Below are positions 1 to 7,500 of a DNA stretch of 7,500 bases, piece after piece. Position 1 is the stretch's first letter. The number at the start of each line of letters is the position of its first letter. The stretch spans positions 47,501 through 55,000 of the forward strand of contig NZ_AHMT02000016.1 in assembly GCF_000243815.2 (NCBI RefSeq), in the 5' to 3' direction. The notes below the pieces were generated by a model. The model searched no databases, was not told where the DNA came from, and saw only the letters and a list, made by a program, of their open reading frames with translations. The translations under genes and the position numbers were made by a program. Source of the DNA: Leptospira alexanderi serovar Manhao 3 str. L 60. GTDB taxonomy: Bacteria > Spirochaetota > Leptospiria > Leptospirales > Leptospiraceae.

Positions 1-2043
<2,043 letters not shown>

Positions 2044-2046
2044 ACG

Positions 2047-2081
2047 TTTGCTTCAAAGTCGTCCCAAAACCTTAAAGCAAA
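2047..2081 (+). terminator. Possible weak terminator after the ATPase/TPR gene
   Basis: Three bases after the stop codon, TTTGCTT (2047-2053) pairs perfectly with AAGCAAA (2075-2081), with an inner AAG/CTT helix possible. The stem is AT-rich, and only a short interrupted T stretch (TCTGTTTC) follows, so the call rests on position more than on strength. Confidence 0.25.
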
Positions 2082-2180
2082 TCTGTTTCAATCATTCAGT
2101 AGGTTCTTAATACGCAGAAATTCCTGCAGATTACCTGAGATAGTTTATGAGTTTTCGAAAGTCTTTTTCGTTGTTAAATA

Positions 2181-2216
2181 GGAACTCCCACATTGGAAGG
2201 TTTTGTGGTAAGTTCC
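2181..2216. repeat. Intergenic stem-loop, possibly a degenerate dispersed repeat
   Basis: GGAACT (2181-2186) pairs with AGTTCC (2211-2216), and inside it CCAC (2188-2191) pairs with GTGG (2205-2208), leaving a loop of about 13 bases. No T tract follows on either strand, so it is not a typical terminator. The GGAACTCCCAC arm resembles GTGGGAGTTCC-type intergenic motifs that I associate with Leptospira genomes; that link is from memory and untested. Confidence 0.35.
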
Positions 2217-2246
2217 AAATTCAAAGGACAATTATATAAAAGTGTC

Positions 2247-2282
2247 GTAGGACCGTAAGATCTTATTTGAAACGGCCCCTAC
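2247..2282 (-). terminator. Stem-loop downstream of the minus-strand broken gene, possible terminator
   Basis: GTAGG (2247-2251) pairs with CCTAC (2278-2282) and CCG (2253-2255) with CGG (2273-2275). The loop contains the ten-base palindrome TAAGATCTTA (2256-2265). Read on the minus strand it begins 16 bases after the stop of the frame ending at 2299 and is followed by GACACTTTTATA, a modest T tract. That position and tail suggest a factor-independent terminator, but the stem is interrupted. Confidence 0.3.
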
Positions 2283-2298
2283 TGCATCTGCAAATAAG

Positions 2299-2969
<671 letters not shown>

Positions 2970-3296
2970 TCTACTTGTCTATCGGAAGTGTTATAAAGTC
3001 CGATATAAAAAATCCCAGAATGTCGCAAGTATTGCTTGGTGTTTCCAAGCAAGAATTCAAAACACTCTACGTTTCATTTGGTATTGCGTATTTGTCTTTA
3101 AAAGAAGAAATAAAACATAATTTTACAAAAGGCAGAAAATCAATCTTATAGGATATAGAAGAGAATTTTTTCTTTTTTATCTAAAAACTTATCCGACTTA
3201 CGACGTAATTACTGATCTCTACATAAAAGAGCACCATCAGTTTTAGCACAAATACACATTTAGACGCAGAATTTTGGACACTCTATTATGTAGAGA
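2970..3296. other. Gene-free stretch with hairpins
   Basis: I see no credible gene here; the small plus-strand frame at 2917-3120 starts inside the repeat element and has no ribosome binding site or recognisable protein. The stretch holds an 8-bp hairpin at 3032-3052, a T-rich run near 3167-3178, and the inverted-repeat pair 3215-3231/3281-3297. TTTACA (3122-3127) and TTATAG (3146-3151), 18 bases apart, could be a weak sigma-70-type promoter for the plus-strand frame beginning at 3297, but this is tentative. No sequence related to the lost 5' end of the truncated minus-strand gene was found. Confidence 0.5.
3032..3052. other. Perfect 8-bp hairpin
   Basis: TTGCTTGG (3032-3039) and CCAAGCAA (3045-3052) are exact reverse complements around the five-base loop TGTTT. 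Neither strand has a T tract beside it, so it is not a standard terminator. Its role is unknown. Confidence 0.4.
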
Positions 3297-3297
3297 T
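3215..3297. repeat. Pair of 17-base inverted repeats flanking about 49 bases
   Basis: ATCTCTACATAA (3215-3226) is the exact reverse complement of 3286-3297, and the match extends to 16 of 17 positions (arms 3215-3231 and 3281-3297). Each arm is also a small palindrome (CTCTA...TAGAG on the right). The right arm covers the ATG-TAG-AGA run and the first base of the TTG codon where the following frame could start. The pair could be an operator, an RNA hairpin occluding translation starts, or the ends of a tiny element. Confidence 0.5.
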
Positions 3298-4094
3298 TGA
3301 GTAGTCCGATCAATCGTCGTGAAGGCTTTTCTCTAACGAGTTCATATTGGATGATAAAAAATGCGAAAAAATATTTACGGCTCCGGTTGGGGCGCCATAT
3401 CAGAGCTTATCCCAACTCCGAAATGAAAGCGAAACACTTTTATGAAGCCGAATTATACGATCGTATTCGAAACGGTTCCTTGCAGCCAATCGTGGTTTCT
3501 AAAAAACTGATCCAAGTTTTTCCAAATGTTGATGTGTATTATCACTCACGTTTATACAAAGAAATGAATGAATTAATAGAGTATGAAATCGAGGACGAAA
3601 CCGGAAACTTTTTCGATTTCTGACAGAGAAGAATTTCTTTCAAGGATCGAAGCCGGAAACGGGGGAGATGGTGTTATCATTCGAAAGAATTTCAAAATGA
3701 GGAAGTTTACTTTAATGTATTTAGCGATCCCGAAGGTTGTTCTACCGTGGTTTTGGATATCGCAGGCAATACTTCCAACGGAATTCTTTCGAAATTTATC
3801 GAAGGAAAATATCAACACCTGAATCTTTCTATTTGCGGAAAGTTTGTTAAAATCGCCAAATCGATTCGATCCCGGTTTTTCTTAGGAGCAGAGATCGACT
3901 ATCCTCCGTGGAAGGCGTTTACGATCCAACGGCTCCACGGAAATCAATCTCACGATTTCGATTTTTCTCGAACTCATTTGATCGGATGGGATATATCAAT
4001 CGATTCTAGGAAAATCGTAGATAGTAATAGGCTACGGATTGAGAATTTTATTTCAATTTCTGCAGATTCCTATTCTATCTTATACGAACATTAG
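3297..4094 (+). pseudogene. Hypothetical protein with two compensating frameshifts (about 265 residues if repaired)
   Basis: Three overlapping frames (3297-3623, 3583-3822, 3747-4094) make one sensible protein. Frame one runs to about 3599 (ending LIEYEIEDE). The second frame continues as PETFSISDREEFLSRIEAG to about 3696 if one A of the AAA run at 3598-3600 is extra. The first frame then resumes as NEEVYFNVFSDPEGCSTVV if one A is missing from the AAAA run at 3694-3697. The two indels cancel, and the last segment shares phase with the first. I do not recognise the family; there is no signal peptide, membrane helix or catalytic motif, and the N-terminal third is basic. The start is unsettled: TTG at 3297 has only a weak AGAG upstream; an in-frame ATG at 3288 is followed at once by TAG; ATG at 3351 is also possible. 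Alternatively two overlapping genes exist (3297-3623, and 3583-4094 with one frameshift). Sequencing error in A runs cannot be excluded. Confidence 0.55.
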
Positions 4095-4132
4095 AATATT
4101 AAAACTATAGAATTAATTTCATTTTGCAATTC

Positions 4133-4843
<711 letters not shown>

Positions 4844-4849
4844 TTTTAA

Positions 4850-4869
4850 TCCTTTTTGTATTCCGGAAT
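4850..4869 (-). promoter_or_regulatory. Ribosome binding site of the methyltransferase and adjacent 10-base palindrome
   Basis: On the minus strand AAGGA (4854-4850) stands six bases before the ATG at 4843, which fixes the start. Just upstream is the perfect palindrome ATTCCGGAAT (4860-4869), which could be an operator half or chance. Confidence 0.5.
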
Positions 4870-4990
4870 TTACCGTGTATAAGGAATGATTTATTCTTTC
4901 CTCAAATCTTTCAAGTATATTCCCGAATCACATTATTTTATTATTGTATTCAAAAAATATGGAATATTATCACAGAACGCAAAACTTTCC

Positions 4991-6567
<1,577 letters not shown>

Positions 6568-6615
6568 GCTTTCTTCCGTGAAGTTATATTAGTGATTTAT
6601 AAAATTAAAAACTCT

Positions 6616-7500
<885 letters not shown>

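Noticed and set aside
3274..3289. TTGGAC and TATTAT as a promoter
   Set aside because: The boxes are only four bases apart, far short of the 16-18 needed, and TATTAT overlaps the inverted-repeat arm.
3573..3818. 81-codon minus-strand open frame
   Set aside because: It is antisense to the damaged plus-strand gene and has no start signal or similarity I recognise; the plus-strand reading is more protein-like.

Overview
The window looks like chromosome from a spirochaete of the genus Leptospira, probably a pathogenic species. This is inferred from the moderately AT-rich composition, the mix of gene families, and the repeat-rich intergenic DNA with broken genes between intact ones. No ribosomal or other marker gene is present to settle the species.

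Layout. Positions 1-2043 (+) hold the C-terminal 680 residues of a large signalling ATPase with TPR repeats, probably the back half of an adenylate/guanylate cyclase-AAA-TPR protein. Positions 2044-2298 are non-coding with three possible stem-loops. Positions 2299-2804 (-) hold a frameshifted, 5'-truncated reading frame whose upstream end runs into a 188-base element (2782-2969) bounded by near-perfect terminal inverted repeats. Positions 2970-3296 have no gene but hold an 8-bp hairpin and a second pair of 17-base inverted repeats (3215-3231 and 3281-3297). Positions 3297-4094 (+) hold three overlapping reading-frame pieces that join into one protein of about 265 residues if two opposite single-A indels are allowed for; I read this as a broken or misread Leptospira-type hypothetical gene.

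Positions 4133-7500, all on the minus strand, hold three enzymes. In transcription order they are an alpha/beta hydrolase with a Cys nucleophile elbow (cut by the window edge), a GMC-family FAD oxidoreductase of the cholesterol-oxidase-like group, and a class I SAM-dependent methyltransferase. Hydrolase and oxidoreductase are 48 bases apart and are probably co-transcribed. From memory, the same two domains occur fused in other bacteria, which suggests they act on a common lipid, sterol or hydroxylated hydrophobic substrate. The methyltransferase follows after 155 bases and may be part of the same unit or have its own promoter.

The most notable points are the split oxidoreductase/hydrolase pair with its ferredoxin-like cysteine motif, the mobile-element-like repeat next to a dead gene, and the doubly frameshifted gene at 3297-4094. 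I found no RNA gene, CRISPR array or complete insertion sequence.
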